Source: Aricia agestis
Taxonomy: Eukaryota > Arthropoda > Insecta > Lepidoptera > Lycaenidae
DNA: 64,000 nucleotides
NCBI RefSeq assembly: GCF_905147365.1
Contig: NC_056419.1
Location: 2,425,501-2,489,500 of the forward strand
Direction: 5' to 3'
Shown here: positions 1 through 9,364 of the stretch, one piece after another
How positions within the stretch are numbered: position 1 is the first letter of the stretch
Layout: the number at the start of each line of letters is the position of its first letter
Translations under genes and position numbers: made by a program
The notes under the pieces: generated by a model
What the model was told of the DNA's origin: nothing
The model's database searches: none
What the model saw: the letters and a program-made list of their open reading frames with translations, nothing else

Positions 1-2080
1 TTTGTGCAATTAATCGAATTGGTTATGAGTGATTGAGTTGGCGTTCGTTTGTCTTCATATTTGGGATTTACTTTCTATTACTGTGAGTACCTGTTTCATT
101 GTTTATGTTTACTTCTCATTAGTGGAGAAAGTCGAATCGGTGTTTGATCAATTTGGAAACAGTGATCCTATTGGCACACTTTCCGCGGTCTACCTGCACC
201 TACCTGTCGAGCGACTGTCACGAATTCGATATTCAAAAAATGATTTAAAACTACATCGTTCGTGAACAATTCTCATAAGAATTACAAAAGTGGCTGCAAT
301 TATGAAACATTTATGTGTAACGTTTCTTTTATTTAAAAATAACGTTGAGGAAGTTGTATAATTAATTGTAGCGATGGTAGAGTTGTAACTGTTCTAATTA
401 AAATGTAGAGTTCATACTTTATGACTTCAGTAACCACTTACAGATATTAATAAAAGTTGTACACAATATTAATTAGATGTAATCAGTTAATTTTTTTAAA
501 TCAGTAAATGTAATCAGTAAAAAGCATTAAGTATATCAATATTTCAGTCATAAATTTTCGGGCATAAAGTCGTTTAGAGAAAATAATTAAAAGTGATTGA
601 ATGTTTGTCAAAATGGATACTTACAAGATGTTAGCAATATTTTATTTTATAACCCTTTTCAACCCTATCTAGTACCTTACATAGCTTTAACATTGAAAAT
701 AAATAGGCAAACGAGCTTGTAATAAATCTAAAGGACACTAAACTATCATGAGATGTAGATAAGCTGTATGTGATGTGTTGTACACTGTGGGAATTCACAA
801 ATAAAAAAATAAAACATTCAAACGCTGTCGCTGGATTTGAATTTCGAATGAATAGTTTGTATCCGGCGAATGCGGCACCTTTACTGCATTATTTTATGAT
901 TAGCGCTAAACGTAGGCATATAGAATTCAAATTATGTTTTTATGTTCAAACTGGTTGGTTTAAGCCTTTAACCCGTGTGCATCTTGATAATAATGACCTC
1001 TTATTCTAAAGGTGAATGCACTGGGTATGGATTATGATTTATAATAATAAGTAGACCTTAATGTCTTGATCGAGCAAAATTTTATATAGTTTCATAATTT
1101 ATGTAAAATTTGTTTCATTTAATTAATTTAAGTTTTACAACATTTTTTTGTCGTCCTTAACTTGAAGAATAAACACAAAATAACTATTTTAATTTTATTC
1201 TTAAAATTAAAATTAAAAGTCTGCTCTACATCTTCGAAAACTTAAATAAAATTAAATATAATTTTTTTTTTTATAATAAACGTACTTTGTCAAAGTCACA
1301 CTCTTTGTATGTCTACTAATGACTATGGCCACAGAATAGATAATAGCACAGACTACTAAGGGATGATAATAGTACTTACTTCGGCAAAGTATTTTTATTC
1401 ACAGGTTCAAGGGACATTCAGTTCAAGTGACAATTACTGAGAAAGTATTTCACTTGCTTATTGTAAGAGACATTTTTGTGATATTTTAGATAGAAGACTA
1501 TCTTTTTGTATCATCGGCACCAACTTTATAACGGGCGAAAATGTAAAGAAAAAAAAGTAGAGCTAGGCTGGTTTTTGTGTGGTTTTAGATTTTATCATTT
1601 TATTTGTCTGATGGTAAAAGTTTAACTTTTAGGTTAACTACCTTACAGTTAAACTTTTTACTGTCTTATTTGCTACTAAAGTTTTAATTAAAATTTGTGT
1701 AGCCTAGGAAGTAGGAAGTCTACATTACATCTAATTTAAATTAACCTAAGCTTAATAATTATACTTTTAGTTCCCACAACATCTACACAGATATTTAATA
1801 CGTAACTATATAAGTGCATTTAATTACATTTAGTGAAGTCACTTCGGAAAAAATGGCCAAATAAAAAATGCCTTCATTTTTTACTCAATGTGTAATGCTC
1901 AATGTGTGCTTCGCTTTCCTCGCCAAAAAACAAGTTACAGCAATTACTGTAACATTTTTATGGAAAAGGAAAGCGTAATAATTGATAATATTCTTTAAAG
2001 TTTAAAAGATACAATCTTAAAACTCGCGGTATTCTGTCATGGTAGAGCAGAAATATTTTCTCGAGTGCAATTTTACTTGA
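1..2080. other. AT-rich stretch, no firm feature
   Basis: No coding region is supported. The longest frame (29-265, 78 codons) has no recognisable domain and no flanking splice signals good enough to call an exon. Poly-A/T tracts and short direct repeats are common. A short motif near 1330-1350 (CCACAGAATAGATAATAGCA) recurs near 55130-55150, so at least that part is an old repeat. Confidence 0.5.
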
Positions 2081-2202
2081 ACTAGAGATCGCCCAGTGGT
2101 CGAAATTCGACCTTACTTGCAACGACATTAGTACTACTAAGTACCTACCTATATTTTGTAAAAAAATATTGACTTCATCATAGTCTTTTTCAATTTTTTA
2201 TA

Positions 2203-2515
2203 CGTGGGAGAGCCATGCTTCGGCACGAATGGGCCGGCTCGACCGCAGAAATACCACGTTCTCACAGAAAGCCGGCGTGAAACAGCGCTTACGCTGTGTT
2301 TCGCCGAGTGAGTGAGTTTACCGGAGGCCCAATCCCCTACCCTATTCCTTTCCCTACCCTCCCCTATTCCCTTCCCTTCCGTTCCCTACCCTCTCTTAAA
2401 AGGCCGGCAACGCACTTGCAGCTCTTCTGATGCTGCGAGATTCCATGGGCGACGGAAGTTGCTTTCCATCAGGTGACCCGTTTGCTCGTTTGCCCCCTTA
2501 TTTCATAAAAAAAAA
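2203..2515 (+). mobile_element. SINE-A copy 1 (GC-rich poly-A SINE), full length
   Basis: This is a short retroposon of a family with at least six near full-length copies here. It starts with a conserved head (CGTGGGAGAGCCATGCTTCG), has a GC-rich body (CAGCGCTTACGCTGTGTTTCG), a pyrimidine-rich minisatellite (CCCTACCCTATTCC and variants), a conserved tail (GCTCGTTTGCCCCCTTATTT) and a poly-A end. The GGCTCGACC motif near the start could be a degenerate pol III B box, but that is inference. The empty site can be read in the right arm of the surrounding palindrome. No obvious target duplication is seen. Confidence 0.85.
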
Positions 2516-2783
2516 TGTCTCTAGGACTCAGCTGATCTCAGACTGGCCGTTTAAGCATAAAAAAACAATAATACATTTTCAATTTGTCACCTTGTTGTCA
2601 ACGGACTTCAATCATAAATAAAAGAGCATAATTCGTATGTATAGGCTTGTCACTCAACAATCTGTCATCTTTTTTAGACAACAGATTGTTTCAAACTAGT
2701 GTCGTAGTATGTGTAACGTTTTATTTGCTAAAATATATATGATAAAAGCATAATTTTAAAATAATATTGGCTCGATGCACTCC

Positions 2784-2886
2784 TAGAGAACAGGGTAATA
2801 GGGGAGGGTAGGAAACGGAAGGGAAGGGAATAGGGGAGGGTAGGGAAGGAATAGGGTAGGGGATTGGGCCTCCGGTAAACTCACGG
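2784..2886 (-). mobile_element. SINE-A remnant in the loop of the inverted dimer
   Basis: This contains only the purine-rich minisatellite (GGGAATAGGGGAGGGTAGGG) and the adjacent GATTGGGCCTCCGGTAAACTCAC of SINE-A, in minus orientation. Both the conserved head and the tail are missing. It lies exactly between the two arms of the 2081-3259 element. Confidence 0.8.
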
Positions 2887-3413
2887 TGAAGGTAATATTA
2901 TTTTAAAATTATGCTTTTATCATATATATTTTTAACAACGAAAACGTTACACACACTACGACACTACTACTAGGAAAAATGACAGATTGTTGAGTGACAA
3001 GCCTATACATATGAATAATTATACTCTTTTATTTATGGTTGAAGTCTGTTGACAACAAGTTGACAAATTGAAAATGGATTATTGTTTTTTTTTATTTAAT
3101 TTTAGATACTATTAGACAGGCCAGTCTGAGATCAGCTGAGTCCCAGAGACAAGAATTGAAAAAAACTATGATGAAGTCAATATTTTTTACCAAATGTAGG
3201 TAGCAGTCCTAATGTCGTTGCAAGTAAGGTCGAATTTCGACCATTGGACGATCTCTAGTATAAAGTATTTCACCCGTATTATTTTATTGAAGTGACTAAA
3301 TAAGTATGTCACCATGGCAACGTCCATCGCTATCCCGTCGCACAAACAATAGTCGCCGTCAGTCTCGAGTTGTAATAATTTACTATTATTTATTTAACAA
3401 ATGCACTTATCAA

Positions 3414-3515
3414 TATAAAAAGTACCCAGTAGCCGATTCTCAGACCCACTGAATATGCATATAAAATTTGGTTAAAATCAGTAAAGCATTATGACACGAG
3501 AATTTTATTTATAAG
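3414..3515 (+). repeat. Helitron-like repeat fragment
   Basis: The segment around AGCCGATTCTCAGACC and ATGCATATAAAATTTGG resembles the internal part of common lepidopteran non-autonomous repeats that carry a 'query sequence, then conserved tail' layout. Both ends are degraded. Assignment is from memory of the family. Confidence 0.4.
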
Positions 3516-4089
3516 ATTTAAAATCAAATTCAAATGTTGCCTTATTTCCTCAACCTTTTAGCCTTTAAGCATCACAAGCTGAGTCATGGGAGAGCATTTC
3601 ACATAATGATTCCATGGAAAGAATCGAGTATAATAAATAACTGTCAATCTGTCGAGTGCTGACTTTCTACAAGTGTCGAGTTAGTCTGACATAATTATAC
3701 TTTCTTATCGGCTGTTACGTGTGCTTATTGTTGCCCTTGATTCGATATATGATTTATTGTTTATTTTTTTTATTTTAGGTCCTTAAGGCAAGTGTCTTGA
3801 AATATTACAGACTGAATATTAATGAGTACCTAAATAGGTGTGATGTCAAATAAATGAATATTAATGTTTTTATATTCTTAGATATAAATTATAATTAATT
3901 AAAATATATAAGGACAAAAATATTTCTTAGTAAGATAAAATTACTTACAAATTAATGTGTTGTGAATAATTATTCTCAACATAAAGATGCAATAAGGTAA
4001 AATTGAATAAAAATAATCCGTTTTTCTTATTTTAGTACGACAGTCCAAAGTTCAGTATCTTTAAATATTATGGAAAATCTTGTAAGGAA
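3516..4089. other. AT-rich spacer, nothing recognised
   Basis: No reading frame above 60 codons and no repeat that I can match elsewhere in the window. A run TTTATTTTTTTTATTTTAG at 3759-3777 looks like a splice acceptor, but no convincing donor follows. Confidence 0.4.
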
Positions 4090-4259
4090 ATTTATACTTA
4101 TAAAATTACATGTCCTGACTAGGGAATGCAATCCCGCCAGATAAATTCAATCCCGGTATTTGCGGGACTGAACCATCACAATCCCGCGGGATCCCGCAGA
4201 GTAGACTTAAACTTTCAAAATAAATGGTTATAATTATTTTTTTCTTTAGTTGATAGACC

Positions 4260-4309
4260 CCGTTTTATACATTAATGAAATTTATATATTTCATTAATGT
4301 ATAAAACGG
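4260..4309. repeat. Perfect 22-bp hairpin, 6-nt loop
   Basis: The arms 4260-4281 and 4288-4309 are exact reverse complements (CCGTTTTATACATTAATGAA plus AT). It lies inside the hAT element and is unrelated to its TIRs. Confidence 0.9.
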
Positions 4310-4653
4310 AAAAATGAAATTTTATATATTAATGAAACTAACTTTCTTCAAATGAAACTAACTTTGTCGGAAACTTATTTTACAAGGGTTTTTAAATACT
4401 TACTTCAGACTTCAGAATATGTAAAAAAAAACTAATCATTTTTTGGAAATAGCTACGTAATAATAATAATAATAGTTAAAATAAGCTAAAAAAGCCACGA
4501 CTATTTCTTTTCATGTTTTATTAAAAAAATCGAAATATAGAGAAAATTGTGCTAAAAGATTCCATTACATACATATACAGCCCAAGCTATTAAAAGTTAT
4601 ATGTATTAATTTTGTCGCTTCCCAAACGGCTCCTGACAATTCGACACAAAGTA

Positions 4654-4680
4654 GCCAGCAGCTGAAAAAGTTCGCTCGCT
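4654..4680 (-). pseudogene. hAT transposase dimerisation-domain relic
   Basis: Nine minus-strand codons read SERTFSAAG, followed by YFVSN in the same frame. In hAT transposases this motif sits in the C-terminal dimerisation region. No catalytic domain or BED zinc finger survives in the 755-bp element. What remains is the marker of which superfamily supplied the element. Confidence 0.75.
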
Positions 4681-4944
4681 GTAAATTGTTTAGTGGGCTG
4701 CCTGTAGCCAGTTCTCGCATCCCCTCGCACATAGTTACACGTATGAATCACGCTTCTTTCTAATCCCGCCAGTCCCGCGGGATCCCGCTAAATTTTCGAA
4801 CGGGATTAGTCCCGCAAAATACACGCGGGGTCCCGGTATTTCGGGATCCCGGTATCCCGGTATTGCATTCCCTAGTCCTGACTGACTTACTGACTGACTG
4901 ACTGATTCATCAAAAACTGTAAAAGTTACAGCCACGAAATTTTG

Positions 4945-5080
4945 TGAGTAGGGTTGTTTTATTAAGTAGACACTCACTAAGGAAGGAATTTTGAAAATTT
5001 TACCCCGAAGGGGCTGAAATAAGGGTTGAAAGTTTTAATGAAAGTCCGTCATTTCTTGAGTTAGAAACATGGAACTTTAT
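4945..5080 (+). repeat. 136-bp tandem unit, left part (cut off by the LINE)
   Basis: The sequence from about 4980 to 5080 (motifs GGGTTGAAAGTTTTAATG, GTCCGTCATTTCTTGAG, TTAGAAACATGGAACTTTAT) is a diverged copy of the unit repeated at 8821-9364. The LINE at 5081-8813 separates it from the remaining units. Confidence 0.8.
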
Positions 5081-5938
5081 GATGAAATTGAAACTAATTA
5101 TGAAATTAAAACTAATTATGCAACATCAAAAGATTTTAATGAGTTACGAACATATGTGCACAATATAAAATGTTCGTCTCCATATCCGCCGGTACCCTCA
5201 CCGTCTTTTGTAAATGCGCGACGCGGCGGCGCTTGCGCTTGGAACATCGATAGCGGACCTATCGGCTTGACGGTATGCCATACATCGAACGAGCAAAATG
5301 AACACCTGATGGAAATGTGTGTACAGGATGATATCTTGTCAAATAAACCAGTTCAGACAGATTTGGAGCCAAAGACCCAAAAATGTAATACGGTCGCCGA
5401 AAATACAGTGTGCTCCTCATTGCAGCGTGTGTCGACACCAACTACCGGGACAACCGTTGAGACAGATAATTTACAACAGTCTCAGGCAGTCCAACAACCT
5501 GAATCGCCTGAAAATAAGAGTAGGGGAACTGATAATGAGTGGCAAGAAATAAAGAAAAAGAAGAAAAAGCCTACTTATAAATATTTAGGTGAAAGGGGCA
5601 AAGCCGTAACCTCAAAGTCTACATTCAAGGCCGCAGACAAGGACACTCCTATTTTTATAACAAATGTGCATCTCGACACCGTTGAGACTGATATTATCGA
5701 GTACATAAAGACACAAACAGAGATTAGAATAAGACTAGAGAAAATTAATACAAAAAAGAGCTTAAATCATAAAGCCTATAAATTTTTTGTACCTGAATCG
5801 AAGGTGTGTCTATTCCTTAACAAGAATTTATGGCCGGAAGGTATTATTTTTAGGCGTTTTGTACACTATAAGAATCGAAGAACTGACTCAATGAAATCAG
5901 CTGTCGGCCTTTTGTCTCCGAACAATAATAATGGATAA
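5069..5938 (+). CDS. LINE ORF1 protein (RNA-binding/chaperone-type), 289 codons
   Basis: This is the first ORF of the retrotransposon. The N-terminal half is low complexity, then comes a lysine run (KKKKKK, about residues 163-168), then a conserved domain (about 185-275) running from PIFITNVHLDT to LWPEGIIFRRFVHYKNR. That region resembles the C-terminal ORF1 domain of other LINE ORF1 proteins, including the remnant at 46972-47157 (FWPIGVVYRRFRG). Such proteins bind element RNA. Oddly, the ATG at 5069 and the next few codons lie in the flanking 136-bp repeat rather than in the LINE. The element is probably truncated just inside or at the start of ORF1. It overlaps ORF2 by 8 bases (ATGGATAA), in a different frame, which suggests reinitiation of translation. 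Confidence 0.8.
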   Translation: MELYDEIETNYEIKTNYATSKDFNELRTYVHNIKCSSPYPPVPSPSFVNARRGGACAWNIDSGPIGLTVCHTSNEQNEHLMEMCVQDDILSNKPVQTDLEPKTQKCNTVAENTVCSSLQRVSTPTTGTTVETDNLQQSQAVQQPESPENKSRGTDNEWQEIKKKKKKPTYKYLGERGKAVTSKSTFKAADKDTPIFITNVHLDTVETDIIEYIKTQTEIRIRLEKINTKKSLNHKAYKFFVPESKVCLFLNKNLWPEGIIFRRFVHYKNRRTDSMKSAVGLLSPNNNNG

Positions 5939-6890
5939 AAACGTATTATGCAAGTTTGCCAGCTACAATTGTAAAAATGTCAAGCGGGCAGTAAATGACA
6001 TCCAGCGTTTATGTAATGAATGTGAGATAATAGCGCTGCAAGAAACATGGCTTATGCCATATGACTTAGCATTCCTCGGCAGTATTGACACTAAATTCAG
6101 CTATGTTGGAACATCTGCTGTAGACACAGAGGGAGGGCTGTTACGTGGAAGGCCTTACGGTGGAACAGGGCTCTTATGGAATAATAATGTGTTTCCAAAT
6201 GTGACAGAAATTGATTGCAATAATCCGCGAGTGTGTGCGATCCGTGTTGTGTCGGCGTCGAGGCCTTTTATTGTCGTGTGTGTTTACATGCCAGTAAATA
6301 AATCGGATAACCTTCCAGTGTTCACAGACTGCATGGGAACTGTAAGTGCTATTAATAATGAATATTGTAACGAACCTATTTATATTATGGGGGATTTTAA
6401 TGCCCATCCGGGAACATTGTTTTATAATGAATTGACAAGTATTTGCAATGACGCTAATTGGTTAATTATTGACTCAGAAATGTTAAACACAAATAATAAT
6501 TTTACTTATATAGATATAGCCAGCGGGTCTAAGCGTTGGCTGGATCATTGTGTAGTATCATTAAGTGCCCAGAGCTCTGTATTTAATGTATATGTAAAGT
6601 ATGACGTACAGTGGTCGGATCATTTTCCTATCGTTTGTGAATGTAATATAACATGTCTAACATCTGTTACAAATATGGATGACGCTTGTTATCACAATAA
6701 AGTAGTATGGGGTGAAAGGTCTGATGACCAAATTTTGTCATATCAATATGAATGTCAAAAGCGCCTTCGGCACATAGATTTTCCTGAGGTTTGTGTGAAG
6801 TGTGCTGATTATAAATTCAGATATCGTGCTAGCCTTATCACAAGCCTCCATGGAGGGGCGGGGGGGCAGTCATGGACGGGGCAAGCGTAA
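5931..6890 (+). CDS. LINE ORF2, endonuclease part (APE-type)
   Basis: This frame encodes an apurinic-like endonuclease, which nicks target DNA for target-primed reverse transcription. Visible motifs: SYNCKNV (N13), LQETWL (E38), YGGTGLLW (76-83), VYMPV (118-122), GDFNAH (D155, N157, H159), NFTY (190-193), LDHCVVS (204-210) and WSDHFPIV (D230, H231). All expected catalytic positions are present. The frame runs past the domain and stops at 6890, whereas the reverse transcriptase continues in another frame from about 6802, so ORF2 is broken by a frameshift. The most likely site is around 6800-6815, because in the second frame SDIVLALSQAS already looks like normal linker. Confidence 0.9.
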   Translation: MDKNVLCKFASYNCKNVKRAVNDIQRLCNECEIIALQETWLMPYDLAFLGSIDTKFSYVGTSAVDTEGGLLRGRPYGGTGLLWNNNVFPNVTEIDCNNPRVCAIRVVSASRPFIVVCVYMPVNKSDNLPVFTDCMGTVSAINNEYCNEPIYIMGDFNAHPGTLFYNELTSICNDANWLIIDSEMLNTNNNFTYIDIASGSKRWLDHCVVSLSAQSSVFNVYVKYDVQWSDHFPIVCECNITCLTSVTNMDDACYHNKVVWGERSDDQILSYQYECQKRLRHIDFPEVCVKCADYKFRYRASLITSLHGGAGGQSWTGQA

Positions 6891-8697
6891 GGTAAAGCGA
6901 AATATCATGGGCTGGAATAAACATGTTAGTGATAGCCACGGGAAGGCCAGGGCGGCTTTTCAAGAATGGATTTTATGCGGTCGTCCGACTACTGGTGATA
7001 TATATACTAAGATGTGTGAGTCGAGAAAAATATTTAAGTCACGTTTAAAATGGTGTCAAAAACACCAAGAACAAATAAAACTGGATACCTTAGCAACTAA
7101 GCACTGTCAGAAAGATTTCTGTAATTTCTGGAAGTGTACTAATCGTCTGAGAAGCCGCCCTGGTCTTCCGGTGTCTGTGGACGGTACGAGTGACCAGAAG
7201 GAGATAGCTGACAGGTTTAAAAATTTGTTTATTGTAAAATCGCCTCTGGGACCATCGGTGTCGCGGGTGACGGATGAGATGTGCAGAGATGGTATAGATA
7301 TTAGGGTTAGGGCTTCTGATGTAGTGAGGGCAATCAAATCGATATCTAAGGGAAAATCCCCCGGACACGATGGATTAAGCATAGAACACCTACAACATGC
7401 TGGCCCTCATATATCGAGAGTGTTGGCCTTACTGTATAGTCTCTGTATATCGCATTCTTACTTACCTCGCGACATGATGAAAACTGTTGTGGTTCCAGTC
7501 ACGAAAAATAAAACGAAAAGCCTGTCAGATATTTCTAATTACAGGCCTATCTCGCTAGCAACCATCATTGCAAAAGTATTTGACAGCATTCTTAATACAC
7601 ATTTAAACAGTTATATCAGATGTCATGATGCGCAGTTCGGCTTTCGTTCTGGCCTCTCTACCGAGTCCGCAATTTTGTGTCTTAAGAGTGCTGTTAAGTA
7701 TTATAATACAAGAAAAACGCCCGTCTATGCCTGCTTCCTCGACCTTTCGAAGGCATTTGATCTTGTGTCTTATGACATCCTTTGGAAGAAGATGAGAAAG
7801 TCGAGTATACCACATGAGCTGGTTAATACTTTTAAATATTGGTATGATAATCAAATTAACATTGTTAGATGGGCTGGTGTGATGTCAGATCCCTATAAGC
7901 TAGAATGTGGCATGAGACAGGGCGGGTTAAGCTCACCTGTCCTATTTAACCTCTATATAAACGGACTGATTGAGGAGCTCAGCAAGCAGCATGTTGGTTG
8001 CCATGTTGATGGAGTATGTTTTAATAACATAAATTATGCGGATGACATGGTCTTGCTGAGTGCCTCAGTCTGTGGTCTTAAAAAGCTACTTGATATTTGT
8101 CAGCGTTACGCAGCGGAGCATGGGCTGATTTATAATAATAAAAAGAGTCAGTACATGGTCTTTCATAGTGGAACCAGAAAGGTGGATACAGTGCCGACTA
8201 TTTTACTAAATGGTGTTCCTTTGGTTAGGGTAGAGGAGTTTAAATACTTAGGACACATTGTGACGTCCACTTTGAAAGACGACACTGATATCGAAAGGGA
8301 GCGAAGGGCGCTGTCGGTTAGGGCGAACATGGTTGTCAGGAGGTTTGCGAGATGCTCGTTAGAAGTAAAAATGACGTTGTTTAGAGCCTTTTGTACATCC
8401 TTCTACACTTGCAGCCTCTGGGCAGCATATACGCAAAGGGCCTACAGCGCCCTTCGCGTCCAATATAATAACGCGTTCAGGATGCTGGTGGGGCTCCCCC
8501 GCTGGTGCAGCGCTTCGGCAATGTTCGCGTGCGCACGAGTGGACTGTTTCTTTGCCACAATGCGCAGGCGAACGTCGTCACTGATGCGGCGCATGCGGGG
8601 GGGCTCCAACGGCATGCTGGCCGCGCTCTGTGAACGCCCTGATAACCCGTATATCAGTCACTGCTGTCGCATGCATGCAGAATACAGACCAAAATAA
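6802..8697 (+). CDS. LINE ORF2, reverse transcriptase part
   Basis: This frame carries the polymerase of the element. RT blocks in order: KGKSPGHDGLSIEHL, YRPISLATIIAKVFDSIL, QFGFRSGLSTESAI, ACFLDLSKAFD (first catalytic Asp, residue 314), GMRQGGLSSPVLFNLYING, and NYADDMVLL (YADD at residues 412-415). These are followed by the thumb-like stretch FKYLGHIV and a C-terminal region rich in Cys, Arg and Leu that ends at a stop at 8695-8697. The ATG at 6802 is merely the first Met after an upstream stop. The true protein would be a fusion with the endonuclease frame. All catalytic residues are intact. Confidence 0.92.
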   Translation: MLIINSDIVLALSQASMEGRGGSHGRGKRKVKRNIMGWNKHVSDSHGKARAAFQEWILCGRPTTGDIYTKMCESRKIFKSRLKWCQKHQEQIKLDTLATKHCQKDFCNFWKCTNRLRSRPGLPVSVDGTSDQKEIADRFKNLFIVKSPLGPSVSRVTDEMCRDGIDIRVRASDVVRAIKSISKGKSPGHDGLSIEHLQHAGPHISRVLALLYSLCISHSYLPRDMMKTVVVPVTKNKTKSLSDISNYRPISLATIIAKVFDSILNTHLNSYIRCHDAQFGFRSGLSTESAILCLKSAVKYYNTRKTPVYACFLDLSKAFDLVSYDILWKKMRKSSIPHELVNTFKYWYDNQINIVRWAGVMSDPYKLECGMRQGGLSSPVLFNLYINGLIEELSKQHVGCHVDGVCFNNINYADDMVLLSASVCGLKKLLDICQRYAAEHGLIYNNKKSQYMVFHSGTRKVDTVPTILLNGVPLVRVEEFKYLGHIVTSTLKDDTDIERERRALSVRANMVVRRFARCSLEVKMTLFRAFCTSFYTCSLWAAYTQRAYSALRVQYNNAFRMLVGLPRWCSASAMFACARVDCFFATMRRRTSSLMRRMRGGSNGMLAALCERPDNPYISHCCRMHAEYRPK

Positions 8698-8792
8698 TTA
8701 TTATTTAAATATTATGTAAGTATGCTTATGTGACTTTTGTTTGTAATTTTTTGATCTTGTACGTATATGAGTCTGGGATACTTGAAATAAAT

Positions 8793-8813
8793 GATTATTA
8801 TTATTATTATTAT
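8793..8813 (+). repeat. (ATT)n microsatellite, LINE 3' tail
   Basis: A run of about seven ATT/TTA units directly follows AATAAATG and precedes the target sequence TTTATTTTTGGG. Short-tandem 3' ends of this kind replace poly-A in several LINE clades. Confidence 0.85.
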
Positions 8814-8820
8814 TTTATTT

Positions 8821-9364
8821 TTGGGTTACTGATTAAAAATGAATGGATACGTATTTAAGCATTTTTGGAAATTCTACTCCCAAAGGGGTGAAATTGGGGT
8901 TGAAAGTTTGAATGAAACTCCGTTATTTCTTGAGTTAGAAACATAAAATTTTATATTTGGGTTACTGATTAAAAATGATTGGATACGTGTTTAAGCGTTT
9001 CTGAAAATTCTACCCCCAAGGGGGTGAAATAGGGGTTGAAAGTTTAAATGAAAGTCCGTCATTTCTTAAGTTAGAAATATGAAAGTTTATTTTTGGATTG
9101 CTGATTAAAAATGAATGGATAGGTATTTAAGCGTTTTTAGAAATTCTACCCCCAAGGGGGTGAAATTGGATTTGAAAGTTTGAATGAAAGTCGGTCATTT
9201 CTTGAGTTAGAAACATGAAACTTTATTTTTGTGCTACTGATTAAAAATGAATGGATACGTATTTAAGTGTTTCTGGTAATTCTACCCCCAAGGGGGTGAA
9301 ATTGGGGTAGAAAGTTTCAATGAAAGTCCGTCATTTCTTGAGTTAGAAACATGAAAGTTTATTG
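8821..9364 (+). repeat. Tandem array of 136-bp units, four copies
   Basis: Units start at 8821, 8957, 9093 and 9229 with TTGGGTTACTG or a variant, giving an exact period of 136. Each contains CCCCCAAGGGGGTGAAAT and TTTCTTGAGTTAGAAACATG. With the piece left of the LINE this makes five units. Copies differ by point changes. They belong to the Helitron-like repeat that ends at 9507. Confidence 0.92.

Larger units (their letters stand above)
2081..3259. mobile_element. Long inverted-repeat element (inverted dimer), ~1.2 kb
   Basis: The left arm runs inward from ACTAGAGATCG at 2081 and the right arm ends CGATCTCTAGT at 3259. Once the SINE at 2203-2515 is removed from the left arm, the two arms match in inverted orientation for about 370 bases each, including the stretches around TCGAAATTCGACC, GACTTCATCATAGT, CAGCTGATCTCAGACTGGCC, CAATTTGTCA and GATAAAAGCATAATTTTAAA. 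A related single-orientation copy of the inner part lies at 20122-20465, so the structure is an inverted dimer of one repeat. The arms differ by scattered substitutions and small indels. There is no coding capacity. Confidence 0.85.
4120..4874 (-). mobile_element. Non-autonomous hAT element, 755 bp, with transposase C-terminal relic
   Basis: The ends are imperfect inverted repeats (TAGGGAATGCAATCCCG at the left, ATTGCATTCCCTA at the right), with GC-rich subterminal motifs built on CCCGCGGGATCCCG. An exact 8-bp duplication, GTCCTGAC, flanks it (4112-4119 and 4875-4882), the hallmark of hAT transposition. On the minus strand at 4654-4680 a reading frame encodes SERTFSAAG, the signature of the hAT C-terminal dimerisation domain. 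A stop lies four codons upstream of it (H-stop-T-I-Y-S), and the frame downstream soon stops, so this is a dead, internally deleted derivative. It also carries the 22-bp hairpin at 4260-4309. Confidence 0.88.
5081..8813 (+). mobile_element. Non-LTR retrotransposon (LINE), ~3.7 kb, nearly complete
   Basis: It holds ORF1, an APE-type endonuclease and a reverse transcriptase in the usual order, and ends in an (ATT)n microsatellite at about 8793-8813 rather than poly-A. The RT motifs and ATT tail point to the CR1/L2/Rex1-Daphne side of the LINE tree rather than RTE or R2; the exact clade needs a phylogeny. The left junction is at about 5080 because the flanking 136-bp unit is recognisable up to ACTTTAT and resumes at 8814 with TTTATTTTTGGG. 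The insertion is probably young: only one frameshift and no internal stops in the domains. Confidence 0.9.

Noticed and set aside
29..265. 78-codon plus frame near the window start
   Set aside because: No domain, no strong start context and no splice signals. Length is within chance for AT-rich DNA.
3759..3777. Splice acceptor TTTATTTTTTTTATTTTAG
   Set aside because: No donor within a sensible distance; T-rich runs ending in AG are common here.
8821..9364. CRISPR-like regular array
   Set aside because: The 136-bp units are contiguous tandem repeats without spacers, in a eukaryotic transposable element.
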